NCBI GenBank assembly: GCA_030272155.1
Contig: CP126195.1
Coordinates: 6,183,001 to 6,247,000, forward strand
Origin: Tetradesmus obliquus
Lineage: Eukaryota > Chlorophyta > Chlorophyceae > Sphaeropleales > Scenedesmaceae
DNA length: 64,000 nucleotides
Direction: 5' to 3'
Shown here: one piece after another, positions 54,170 to 64,000 of the stretch
Layout: every line of letters begins with the position of its first letter
How positions within the stretch are numbered: the first letter of the stretch is position 1
The notes under the pieces: model-generated
Told to the model about the DNA's origin: nothing
What the model saw: only the letters and a program-made list of their open reading frames with translations
Database searches by the model: none
Translations under genes and position numbers: made by a program

Positions 54170-55213
54170 GTCCGCCCCGCCAGGCCATACGGAGGTTACA
54201 AGCGACCCTATACGCCTGATTAGATCACTATTTTGTAGGTTGTTGTCTTGAATGCACGGCCACTGTCTGGAAGCAAGGACAAGGGCCTGCCAGATGTGGA
54301 TGGGCTCAGCAACAGTAAGCTAGACGGTCAAGAACCATTAAATATACGGTTGAACTACAGATACATACAGTTTGAAGCTTAATCGTCGGCCAGAGGGAAC
54401 AGTAACCAGACGTTATTTCCGAGTCACAACAGTCCAATTTCGTGCCGTGCTTGCTCGGCCTCAGCATCGCTAAAACTTTACAAACATAATAAAACGCAAC
54501 TGCTGGGGGTAGCATATCTGCTGCAGGCCGCACGAGTTGGGTGCCTTTGGCTCTCGCAGCATGCACTGAGTGCACAGGTGGTCACTGTGCGGGTGACACC
54601 CTGCGAAAGTGAAGACAGTGCTTCAATCGCATTAGAGCTTCCATCTCTGAGACATTGACTGCAGTTTGATTGTGTTACCCGTGGCTGCGCCTCTCAGGCG
54701 TTTGTCACCCAGCCACAATCAGCCACTGCTGCCACTGCTGCCTGCTGCTCTGGAAGAACATGCCCCTGTGCATCCCGGGCACCAGGTGTGCTGCGCCGCC
54801 TGCATGTGCTGCAGCTGATGTGTATCGTTTGGCCAACCTTCAAGCCCCAGTGAAGCAGCTGCAGCATTTTCAAATTTGCAAAAGGCCGCACAATGCCAAC
54901 CCTTGACTGTTCCTGGCGATGTCAAATAGATATTGTCTTGCTTTTTATGTGTTGGTTTGCATCCATACAGGATGGCACGGTGAGACGCCGCAGCGGCATA
55001 TGGGCGTGGCGCCATTCAGACCTCAATTCCCAGGTCCCAGGTTACGCACCTTCAAGCAGTATTGGACCATACTTTACTGTAAGTATGGTGGCTACCTCTG
55101 CACAGAAGGCATGCCTGCAGAAGCAGCTGTCAATAATCTTTCTAGGCATATCACCACTGAAACGACAGTGCTTCTTATCGTTCTGCACCGCTGCATGACT
55201 CATGATGTGGAGA
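54170..55213. other. Intergenic, upstream of the Q-rich gene
   Basis: No gene supported. Contains the 29 bp repeat 55041-55069 shared with 13914-13942. Confidence 0.4.
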
Positions 55214-56783
55214 TCACACACCGCTGCACGTGTGGCCAGCAGCAGCCATGCGCTTGCATGCAGCCTTGTGCCGCTTCCAGTCCGCCTTCTGGCACGCCAC
55301 GCTGCAGTAGCGGCATCCGCAGACACCGCACGCCTTGCAGGGCGCTGCTGCCTCGCTCACACCAGCAAAGCTGCAGCAGCTGGGGTTGTTGCACACCACT
55401 GGCAGCGGCGCTGCTGCCACAAGCGTCATGCTGCACAGCATCTGCAAACTGCTGGGCGATTGCTGGCACCATAACAGCAGCTCCGTGCAACACCTGTGCA
55501 TAGCTGTCTTCCACATCTTCCTGCCACCACCCAGGCCACTTCTCACTGAATGCTGCCACAGCTGCCGCCCACTCCGGGCTGCTCTGCTGCAGGTGCAGCA
55601 GGTGGCTCCACTTCACCTGCCGGCTGCTGCTGCTGCTGCTGCTGCTGGTGGCCTCAGTAGGCCGGGCTGCTGCAGCTGCCAGCGCTGCTGCTGGCTGCGG
55701 CTGTTCACCTGTTGCAACAGCTGCCACCCGCAGCAGCCCCAAGCAGCACAGCAGCGGCTGCACCACACGCAGCACAATCAGCTGCCAGAACTGCCACTGC
55801 AGCTCCTGTGTGTCTTGTGTTGCATGCGCTGGCAGCGTCTGTGCCATTTCTATCCTATGATCCTTTTCGTCTGCTGCCCACATCAGCTGGAAGCTAGGCT
55901 TAGCATGCAGAGCTGCAAATAGCACCTGCGGCCCTGCTGCCTGCATAGCATCTGCCAGCTGCACTACGCTGCGCGCAAGCACCACAGCCAGCAGCGCAGC
56001 GCTGGCAGCCGCCCTGCTGCTGCTGCTGCTGCTGCTGCTCTTGTTGATGATGGTGTTGGCAGCTCTCCAGATCCGGCGTGCTGATATGTGCAGCATGCCT
56101 TCAGCAAGCACAGGGACACATGCGGGATAGCCGGCAGCAGCTGCCTGCTGGTAAGCTAGTCCAGCCATGGATGCTGCTGCTGCTGCTGCTGCTGGCTGCT
56201 GGACTATCAGTGCTTGCTGCATGCTGGTGGACACCCCAACAAACTGCACTAACCGCTTGACCAGGCTGGTCAGGGCAGACGCAATGCTAGCTGCTGCGAC
56301 AGTGCTCCCAAGCACTTCCTCACTGGCCAGTACTGCTGCAAGCGCGTGTAACAACAAGTCTACTGCTGCAAACATGTTGAAGGGGTCAGTCAGCGGTGTC
56401 CGCAGGAAGCAGTCGATGAGGGCTGCGAGCGCCTCCGGGTGTGCTGCTGCTAGCGCCGGCAGCTGACCTTCTGGCATATCGGCAGCTGCAGCACAGCAGC
56501 CAAGACAGTGTGACAGTGTCCATATGAGCAGGACGTTGTTGAGCAGGACAAAAGCGAGGGGCAAATTGCGGTCAGTGGCTTGTCATTGAACTTGAGATGC
56601 AATAACAGTTGTAGAGCAGCAGTGCAATCAGTGACAGGAAGGCAGCCCTTATAGAACAGTCATGTGACAAGATCAGCAATCAGCGAGCAGGGTCGTGTTT
56701 GAGTGCAGCGGATGTGCAGCACACCGGCAGCTGTACAAGCAGCACTTACAAAGGCAGGTGCTGCGTGTGACATGCAAGTTGAA

Positions 56784-56823
<40 letters not shown>

Positions 56824-57129
56824 CCCACCTGACGTCCCAGCCTACGCAGCAGTCATGCCCGAGACGGCAGCCCTGAGAGCCAGCAGCTGCTGACTCACAC
56901 TGTGGATCCATGCAGGCAGCAGCCTTGTAACAAGGCCTGTACCAGGCAACCCAAGCTGTAGCTGCTGCAGAGGCGCCGCCAGCGCCTGCAGCAGCTGCAG
57001 CCCCGCTTGCTGCAGCACCTCCGCCGGCAGGCAGCCGCTGCCGCTGCTGCGCAGCACAACTCGGATCTGCATGTGAAGTAGAGAGGTGGTCTGCAGCAGC
57101 ACCATCTCCCCCACATGTGGTGTGTGATT

Positions 57130-57170
<41 letters not shown>

Positions 57171-58192
57171 GTGCTGCTCGTTGCTGCTGCATCTGCCCAG
57201 CAGCCAGCAGCAGCAGCTCCAGCAGCAGCAGCCGCACAGCGGCAGCGGACAGCACTGCTGCACGAGCAAACCTTGGATGGCCAAGTTGCTCGCCACTTAC
57301 CCAACAACAGAAGCTGCGGCTCAGTGGCACCAACCACGTGTTTATGCGCTGCAACAGCTGCTGCATCCTGCGCCCCTTGCTGCTGCTGCTGCTGGTGAAA
57401 GCCTGAGCTGCCGCATCCAGGTAGGCCTGGCCACCCGGCAGCAGCAGCAGCATGTCAGGATGCCCGTGGAAGGCAGGGATGGTCAGCAAGTCTGCACGGT
57501 GCTGCTGCTTTGGCCCCGTTGCTGCCTCTTGTTGCGCCTGTGCATAGCTTCTGCTGCTGCTGCTGCAGCTGCTTGCCTGAGACGCTGCTTCTGACCCCTG
57601 CTGCCGCTGCCGCTGCTGCTGCTGATGATGATGATGATGCTGCTGCTGCTTGTATTCGATGTGAGCCGGATGCAGCATTGCAGCATGCACGGCTAGCAGC
57701 TGCAGCAGCAGCTCTGCCACTGCAGGGTCAGCCAGCAGCTTATAGCCAGGCTCTAGCTGCTGCTCCGCAGCACCTTCTGACTCCTGCTTGTCAAGCAGCA
57801 GCACCACTTCATAGAGCACCAGACCCGCATTAAACTGCACTTGGCTGAACATCTCATACGGCTCTTGGGTCTTGCTGCTGCTGCTGCTGCTGCTGCTGCT
57901 GGCTGCAAGTGTTGTGCTGGTGGCAACATCAGGAAGCAGTCTGCCAGCCGCTTGCAGCTGCTGCAGCAGCGGCAGCACTGCCGGCAGTATGGTGAGCAGC
58001 ATTGCTGCATTGCTGTCCGCCATGCAATACCACATGTGCACCACCACAGCCATCACGTCGCGTAAAATAGCAACAAACACCCGCCAGCCTGCTGCCTGCT
58101 GCCGCTGCTGCTGCTGTGTAGCCTGCTCGATTGCTGCCTGCACAATCACAGGCAGCACCAGCCACAGGCCTGCAATGGACACCAGCACAGCG

Positions 58193-58234
<42 letters not shown>

Positions 58235-59301
58235 ACAGGACACTGGGCACAGCAGAGACGGCACAGGCGCACAGCAGTGTGCTGCACTTGCAGCGGTACC
58301 TTAAAGGTGGCAGCAGTGCATTGCAAGCTGCTGTACAGATTCGCATGCTGAGGCCGCACCAATTGCCAGCAGTGCCTAGCATGGGCAGGCGTGCATTGCC
58401 GGACGTACAGACCGATATGCGTTTGACTGATTCAACCGTGTGTGTAGAGGCGCATTCGCGCACAGCACTTGGCAGCCTGCGCTCATTTGAACAGCCTGTC
58501 GCCCACCTGACTGCTGCAGCTGCTGTGTCATCGCTGCAGCGAGTGTCCCCATGCTGCTGCTGCTGCTGCGCCCCAGACCTGAGATTGCAATGGCTGTGGT
58601 CTTCAAGCATGATTGGCTGTTGTGCCACAGCACAGTCAGCGTGCAGATGCAGCTGCTGCCTGATGGCCCTACCAGCTCTGGCTTGAGCAGCTGCGGCCGC
58701 TGCAGCAGCCAGGCCAGCAGGGCGGCTGCGCTGCGCACTGCCTGGCTGCGTAGCACTGCTGCCAGCAGCTGCAGAGCAATCAAGGCGACGCAAGGCGTCA
58801 GTAAATAGTCGTGTTCAGGGTTGATGATACCAATGGCCAGAAGAATCCAATGAGCCACAGCCACGCTGCACTTTCCTGCATTTCAAAGACCGGCAGCAGC
58901 AGCAACCGTGCCGCCGTTACTAGTGCTGCCAGTGCTGGCTGCAGCAGCTACTCCTGTAACATGCCGGCACGCACATACTACTGCTTGGCTAGTAGCTGAT
59001 AAGGCGCAGCTTGCGTGCACAGCTCTGACTGAGTTGGTACCCTTGCCAGCGCTGCAGCTGTCGACGCCGCCTGGCCACTGCTGCTACTGCTGCTGCTGCT
59101 GCTGTCGGCCGCACCTGGCCACTGTTTGCGCTCTGTTCCACATTTGGCAGCGCCACTATAAGCGACTGCAGGGCCACGGTGCAGCTATACAGGATGTCCT
59201 CGTGCCGTGCCGTCAAGGCAGCAGGCGGTGGATGCTGCAGCAGCTGCTTCACGCTATCACTATTGACCAGGGCAGTCAGCTTGCGTGCTGCATCCTCTGC
59301 T

Positions 59302-59359
<58 letters not shown>

Positions 59360-59381
59360 GCGCTTGTAGATTGGATGTCAT
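55214..59381 (-). CDS. MYND-type zinc-finger protein with helical repeat-like body
   Basis: Starts at 59381 (MTSNLQAL followed by about 18 Q). Exons I can place: 59115-59381, 58831-58938, 58507-58768. Long exonic stretches follow at about 56899-58360 and 55410-56480, and the finger is at 55214-55450. The C-terminus is a MYND finger: CNNPSC, then CKACGVCGCRYCSVACQKADWKRHKAACK, with all the expected Cys/His residues, preceded by LPLPVV-type residues as in many green-algal MYND proteins. The body is leucine- and alanine-rich helices interrupted by Q, H and S runs. The finger is in a different frame from the preceding exon; a short 52 nt intron with a GTGTTG donor (about 55443-55494) would join them, or there is a frameshift. 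Boundaries between 56899 and 58507 do not agree in phase in my model. MYND fingers bind proline-rich peptides; the target here is unknown. Confidence 0.72.
56787..59357. repeat. CAG/CTG tracts in the MYND gene
   Basis: CAG/CTG runs at about 56787-56823 (intronic), 57130-57175 (poly-Q), 58195-58232 (poly-A) and 59305-59357 (poly-Q). Reading frame decides whether the same triplet gives Q, A, S, L or C. Confidence 0.9.
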
Positions 59382-61500
59382 TGTACTATACTGCACTATG
59401 GCTATCAGCAAGCTATTTTTTTGTGAAAGACGGAGCACAACTCCCTGTGTCACCTGAGCGCTGCTACTGCTGTTGATCCTGTTGATGCTGTTGCAGGGTC
59501 CCGAGCAATGGCGGCATGCTGCCGTATATCCATGAGTTTGAATCAAGGAACGAAAGGCAGATATGCGGGAAGGGCAGGTGATTGCCGAGTGATCTCCTTC
59601 GGTGTGTCAGCTGTCTTTCCACGCGGATGTGCTGCTACAGCTTGGAAACCATGCGACGCTTTTTACTACAACGAATCTGAATTTTTCGACATTACACCGT
59701 CTTTCTTTTTATATTACGGACTGGTCACTGCGCCAAACAGAGACGCAAACCACAACTGTCAACAGACCTCAGGCAGGGCAGTGCAGTGCTGATTCAGTAT
59801 GGCTGCCATTTTCACAATGCCGCTGAATTGGATTCCAGCAAAGCAACACAGCAAACGTATTTACAAAAATGAAAGATGAATTTTACGCCTGACAACCGTC
59901 ACTATACCGCAATTGCACCACTGCCCCAACCCCATAGTCTCCCATAGAGACGGAGAACACACAGGTAACCTCGCCCGGGGCAGCAATGACAGGCTCATTG
60001 GGCAAAGAGAAAACATACGTGGGACAAGCAAGGGCCAAAGGCTCCTCCAACAGTCAACACTACCAAACATTATCCTGGACCACTCTTGTGCAAGACTTCC
60101 CTCTACCAGCAAAGCAGTCTAATTGCTGCGGCTGCGCGGGGAGATTGTGACATGCATGTGACATGTGTACCATGCATGTGACATGCATGTGACATGTGTA
60201 CCATGCATGTGACATGCATGTGACATGTGTACCATGCATGTGACATGTGTACCATCGTGTGTTACCTTCCCGCCATCTAAAGTATAACAGCGCCTTGAAC
60301 CTGTTATGTGCTGGTCAGCATGACTTCTTGCAACCTGCGAAATGGGGCAACGCGAGTAACAAAGCTGGCAGCTGTGCTCCAACCTGGCAGCTCAGCTTTG
60401 CAGTGCGAACAATGGCTACATTACCAGGTGCTACCAAGCCATAGCAAGGTGGCAGCTGCATGGTGGATAGAAATCATTAAGCTGAATCATGCGTCAACAC
60501 GCCAGCACGTACTTGGACGCCCAGAGTACTGATGAGTCAGCACGCAGTTGCTGCCAGCCAAACATGCCGCTTGCTGGTTGCTGGACACCTTGCCAAGGTC
60601 ACTGGCACAGGCCCTTAGCTTATTTATTTAGAGAGGATAGTTACATGTGGGTCCTGGCACCATCTTTGATGAGACACAGCCACGCGCCCACCCGAACGTG
60701 CCTAAACGTCGTGGCCCATCAGCTCCGCAGGTATGAGCCACAACAGGTTGAACACAGGTCTGAGACCAGAAAAGGAGAGTGGGCACCGTAGAACACAATG
60801 CATATCGATATTGCATAAGTCATAGGTTGACTGCCTGCAAACAAACTCCCGCCTGCCAGATACAGTCAGCAGCATACGCAGTGGTGCCTTGCCAACTACT
60901 GCAGTGCAGTAATCGCTGGAGGCAGTGCAGCATACATATGACTGCACACATGCAGCTGGCATGCGTTGAATGGCGCCAGATCTAGTTTGAATTGCTGTTG
61001 CGGCGCAATGCCTCACAGCCTAACACGCACCCAGGGCCCAACACAGACCACCAAGCTACGCTCAAATGGGTTTGCAAAATAAAGTTGTACAGTGCTGCTA
61101 TGGCTATGTGCAACTCATGCTACATGCAGCACATTCGTTTCAAACACCAGCCAATCATGCTACGAATCAACCACCTGCTACATATGCTGACAGCCTAGTG
61201 CAAACTTGCAACAAGCTAGGCTCTACAACTGCCAATTGCCAATGGTCCTGACTAAAATCTACAACAACAACAATAGATAAGCAATGTGTAAACCATGATC
61301 TTCTAAGACAGCAGTTTGGCTAAAGGAATGAAGGGCAAATGACAGGCTGTACACAATCTTGCAGCCTGCTGATCTTGCCCCTGCTTTTGTGAGCACTAGC
61401 ACCAGCACACTGCCCACACTGCAAACCTGCAACACTCCTATACCTGTACCTATCACTTTTTTGCGCGTTGCTGCCCCTTGTTTGTGTGTGAAGCCATGCA
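59382..61500. other. Intergenic between the MYND gene and the last gene
   Basis: No gene supported. Holds the 31 bp minisatellite at 60148-60255 and one copy of the 33 bp dispersed repeat (60631-60663). Confidence 0.4.
60148..60255. repeat. 31 bp minisatellite (ATGCATGTGAC type)
   Basis: About 3.4 units of a 31 bp repeat rich in CATGCATG and ACATGTGTACC. Each unit is internally palindromic. Confidence 0.92.
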
Positions 61501-64000
61501 CTAGATTGACACTTGCAGGTGCAAGCCCCCAGCCTGGATGTTGACACCCACACCAGGCAGCTGCACCAGCTGCTGCGCCGCTGTGCGCACTTGCTGCTGC
61601 TGCTGCTGCGCTGCAGCAGGCTGCTGCTGAGAGCTGTTACTGGCTGGGCTAACAGCCGCTGCTGTTGCGCTGCTGCTGCTGCTGCCAGTGGTGGCTGTGC
61701 GCTGCACAACAGCTGCTGCAGCGTGCACAACTAGAGCTGCCTTAGTGGCACTCTTTGACTGTGGCTGTGCTGCTGGGGGTGCTGCAACTGTCGGTTGCCC
61801 CTGTCCTGGCCTGGGTGCAGGCTGTGCATTGGCTTTATTCTGTGCAGTTTCAGCTGCAGAGCCGGGCGGGGATCTCTGCTGCTGCTGAGGCGCTGTTGAT
61901 GCTGCTGCGGGCTGCTGCTGCTGCTGCTGCCTTATCAACTGCCGTGCAGGCTGCTGTACAAGTTGTGTCTGCTGACTGCTGCTCGCCTTGTCAGGCCTAG
62001 CAGCAGGCTGCTGCACTGCACTTGTCTCGTTGGTGCTGCTGCTGCTGCCACTCTGCTGTACAGGGGTTGGTGGCTTCACATCACCATCAGCAGGAGTTCT
62101 GCTCACACCGCTGAATGCAGGCGGCAGCGCATTGGATGCATTGCTTGCTGGCACTCTCAAAACATTGCTGCTGGCTGCGAGGGTGCTGCTGGCAGCAGGC
62201 GCAGGGCTGGGGGAGGGCTGCGTTCCTTGTGGCACCTGCGGCTTGCTGGTGGCAGCTGCTGCAGTGTTGCCGCTCATGCCTGTCCCGTTTATTGCTGGCG
62301 CAGCAGTTTTTATGGCTGTCACAGGACTAGCCACTACAGGAGTTGGCTTGCTATTAGTGCTGGCGCCAGGAGCAGCACCCTTCCCGGACGCAACCAGCTG
62401 CTGCTGCTGCTGGCTCAAAGACAAGCCAGTGGCCGTCTTATTGAGTGTTGCTGTTGCTTTATTCGAGACATTGCTGCCAGCCTGAACAGCTGGCACAGGC
62501 TTGGCTGCAGGCCGCGTAACTGTGCTAGACGCATTGTTAGCAGCTGGTGGCTGCCTCTGTACTGGAGTCACCGGGCTAACCACCCTGCTGCTGCTGCTGC
62601 CGCCGCCGCTGTGTGAGTTGCTGCCAGGCACGCTAGGTGTTGCTGGTGGCACGTGCTGCCCCGTGAGCTGAGCCAGTGTGCGGGGGTTGCTTGCGAGCTT
62701 TAGCCGCTGTGCGCGTGTTGCCTGCATGGCTGTGAGCAGGTTGGGTGGCCATACTCGCTCCATTGGCTTATACAGGATGAGCCAGTCCGCGGCCTGTGAA
62801 TGTGGGGATTCAATGTGGGGATTCAATAAAAGCGAAGTAGCAGGCATGGCGGGCAGCAAGGGTGTCAGCAGCAAAGGATGGTAGCGCAGCGAATCTGTCA
62901 CGCCAAGAGCACTGGGGTTGAGCTGCATGCCATGTTGGGACACCAGCGCTTCAAGCGCTTACACAGCAGCAGACACAGCGGCAAACATTGTGACTCAACG
63001 CGTGTACTTCAAGAGGGGATGCCAGGTGGTGTTGGATCGTACAGGGGCATGTCAACCACCAGTTGGCTGTCATTCTGTTGAAGCACAAACACATGTGCGT
63101 GTACAGGAGAACAGCTGGCGCATTGCATTGCATATCAGAACCCACATTAGAAATATAGGGTAGCGTACCTCCTTGATTGGGGGAACCTGGTTGTCCAGGG
63201 GCATGTCCACCACCACTTGAGCATAACCCTGTATGGATGCTGGCCGGCTCATCACCGGCAGCTTGGTCATGCGCCGCTGCAGGTACATGTCGGTACGGCG
63301 GTTGCTATTTGCGAGTCGGCCAACGTAATCGTATTCCACAGGCATGCGCGAGGCCCAGATGTTCCAGAACACGTTGTTGGCACCGGCGAAGGGGAAGTGC
63401 TGCGGGTCACCCGACCAGCGCATGGCTGCCTGGCCGGCACCCTGCAGCGAACAGAAGCAGCAGCGCAGAAGCGCAGTCAGGGCCTGAGTGATCATCAAGT
63501 TGCAGGCGGTTGCAGGTCGCCCGGCCAGCGCATTGCAGCCTGACCCCCGCCCTGCGGCATGCGGCGTGAACAGCAAGGCAGCGGTGCAGCCAGGAGGTGC
63601 GTGATGGCAATGATCACAAGCAGATCATGTTGTCTGATTGGAGGTGATATCTGCCACATCTCAGCATGCGTGGGCGGAAAGGACCAATGTATTACATGGC
63701 TGTGTGACTGCTCTCCGCACTCACCAGGTCGATGTCTGTCCACAGGTTGTTGTGTGGTGCGCCACCATGGTGGTCCAGGCACACGTCCACGCCGCTTCCG
63801 CCGGCAAACACATTATGCGCAGAGTACCCAGCCACCAGCAGCTGCAGGCACAGGCAGCACCAAACAGTGGAGCAGCATGGGCGTCAGGTTGCGCGGAGCA
63901 GATGCAGGCCGTGCAAACTGTGCCTTGCAGTGCTGAGTAACTGCGTCAAGGTCACATACACATACGCAAAAGTGTCCTGCTGATGTAGGCGTCTCTTGGG
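61501..64000 (-). CDS. Unrecognised protein with low-complexity C-terminus, 5' partial
   Basis: Three exons visible: 63725-63841, 63169-63441 and 61501-62793 (stop TAG), all joined in phase 0; the gene continues past the right edge. The first two encode a folded-looking region: HNVFAGGSGVDVCLDHH, APHNNLWTDIDL, then AAMRWSGDPQHFPFAGANNVFWNIWAS, MPVEYDYVGRLANSNRR. Repeated NVF/NLW/FWN strings with Asn, Gly and aromatic residues suggest a right-handed beta-helix as in polysaccharide-acting proteins; this is only an impression. The last exon starts AADWLILYKPMERVWPPNLL and becomes about 370 residues of A, S, P, Q and T, probably disordered or heavily glycosylated. Exon 2 has echoes on both sides. 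Confidence 0.7.
63025..63066 (-). repeat. Echo of exon sequence near the 3' edge of exon 63169-63441
   Basis: A copy of AQVVVDMPLDN (LVVDMPLY here), 3' of the exon in transcript order. The donor end is not retained clearly. Confidence 0.65.
63512..63551 (-). repeat. Echo of 5' edge of exon 63169-63441
   Basis: CAG acceptor followed by GGGQAAMRWPGDLQ, a copy of the exon start GAGQAAMRWSGDPQ. It lies 70 bp 5' of the true acceptor in transcript order. Confidence 0.88.

Overview
The window looks like nuclear DNA of a green alga (Chlorophyta, probably Chlamydomonadales). The grounds are: genes cut into many short exons with GTGAGT-type donors and CTG/CAG-rich acceptors; long CAG/CTG runs in both introns and exons; a plant-type PEP carboxylase whose nearest recalled match is the algal PPC1 type; a chlorophyll a/b-binding protein; and a MYND-finger protein of a kind common in volvocine algae. 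The CAG-rich, repeat-laden style recalls Haematococcus, but that is an inference, not something the sequence proves.

Layout. 1-3484 (+): 3' part of a cysteine-rich protein with a DUF11-like domain. 3485-7285: intergenic, with a 217 bp near-perfect palindrome and a 5'-truncated LINE inside 13 bp target-site duplications. 7286-22831 (+): PEP carboxylase; I could join 22 exons, all phase-consistent, into a 968-residue reading frame. 22832-29922: gene-poor and repeat-rich, with a 161 bp satellite array and two pairs of long direct repeats. 29923-34288 (-): a 261-residue light-harvesting protein in 12 exons. 34289-38805: intergenic, with a (CAAAA)n tract, a 28 bp LINE stub in its own 13 bp target-site duplication, and a possible small secreted protein. 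38806-46593 (-): a 1461-residue WD-repeat protein in 15 exons. 47628-54169 (-): a 1305-residue glutamine-rich protein in 5 exons. 55214-59381 (-): a MYND zinc-finger protein. 61501->64000 (-): the 3' part of an unrecognised protein with a low-complexity tail.

The most striking feature is not a gene but what fills the introns of some genes. In PEP carboxylase, and less densely in the light-harvesting gene, the Q-rich gene and the last gene, introns carry tandem, decaying copies of the neighbouring exon edge with its splice site (called 'echoes' here). In PEP carboxylase, copies of an exon's 5' edge with its acceptor lie upstream of that exon, and copies of its 3' edge with its donor lie downstream. 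I count roughly 55, including an 11-copy donor array and two in-frame 48 nt acceptor-donor cassettes. One complete copy of every exon survives. The DUF11, WD-repeat and MYND genes show none that I can see, so the process appears gene-selective.

The genes form no obvious pathway. PEP carboxylase (anaplerotic carbon fixation) and the chlorophyll-binding protein (light harvesting) are both normally highly expressed, and these two carry the heaviest echo load.
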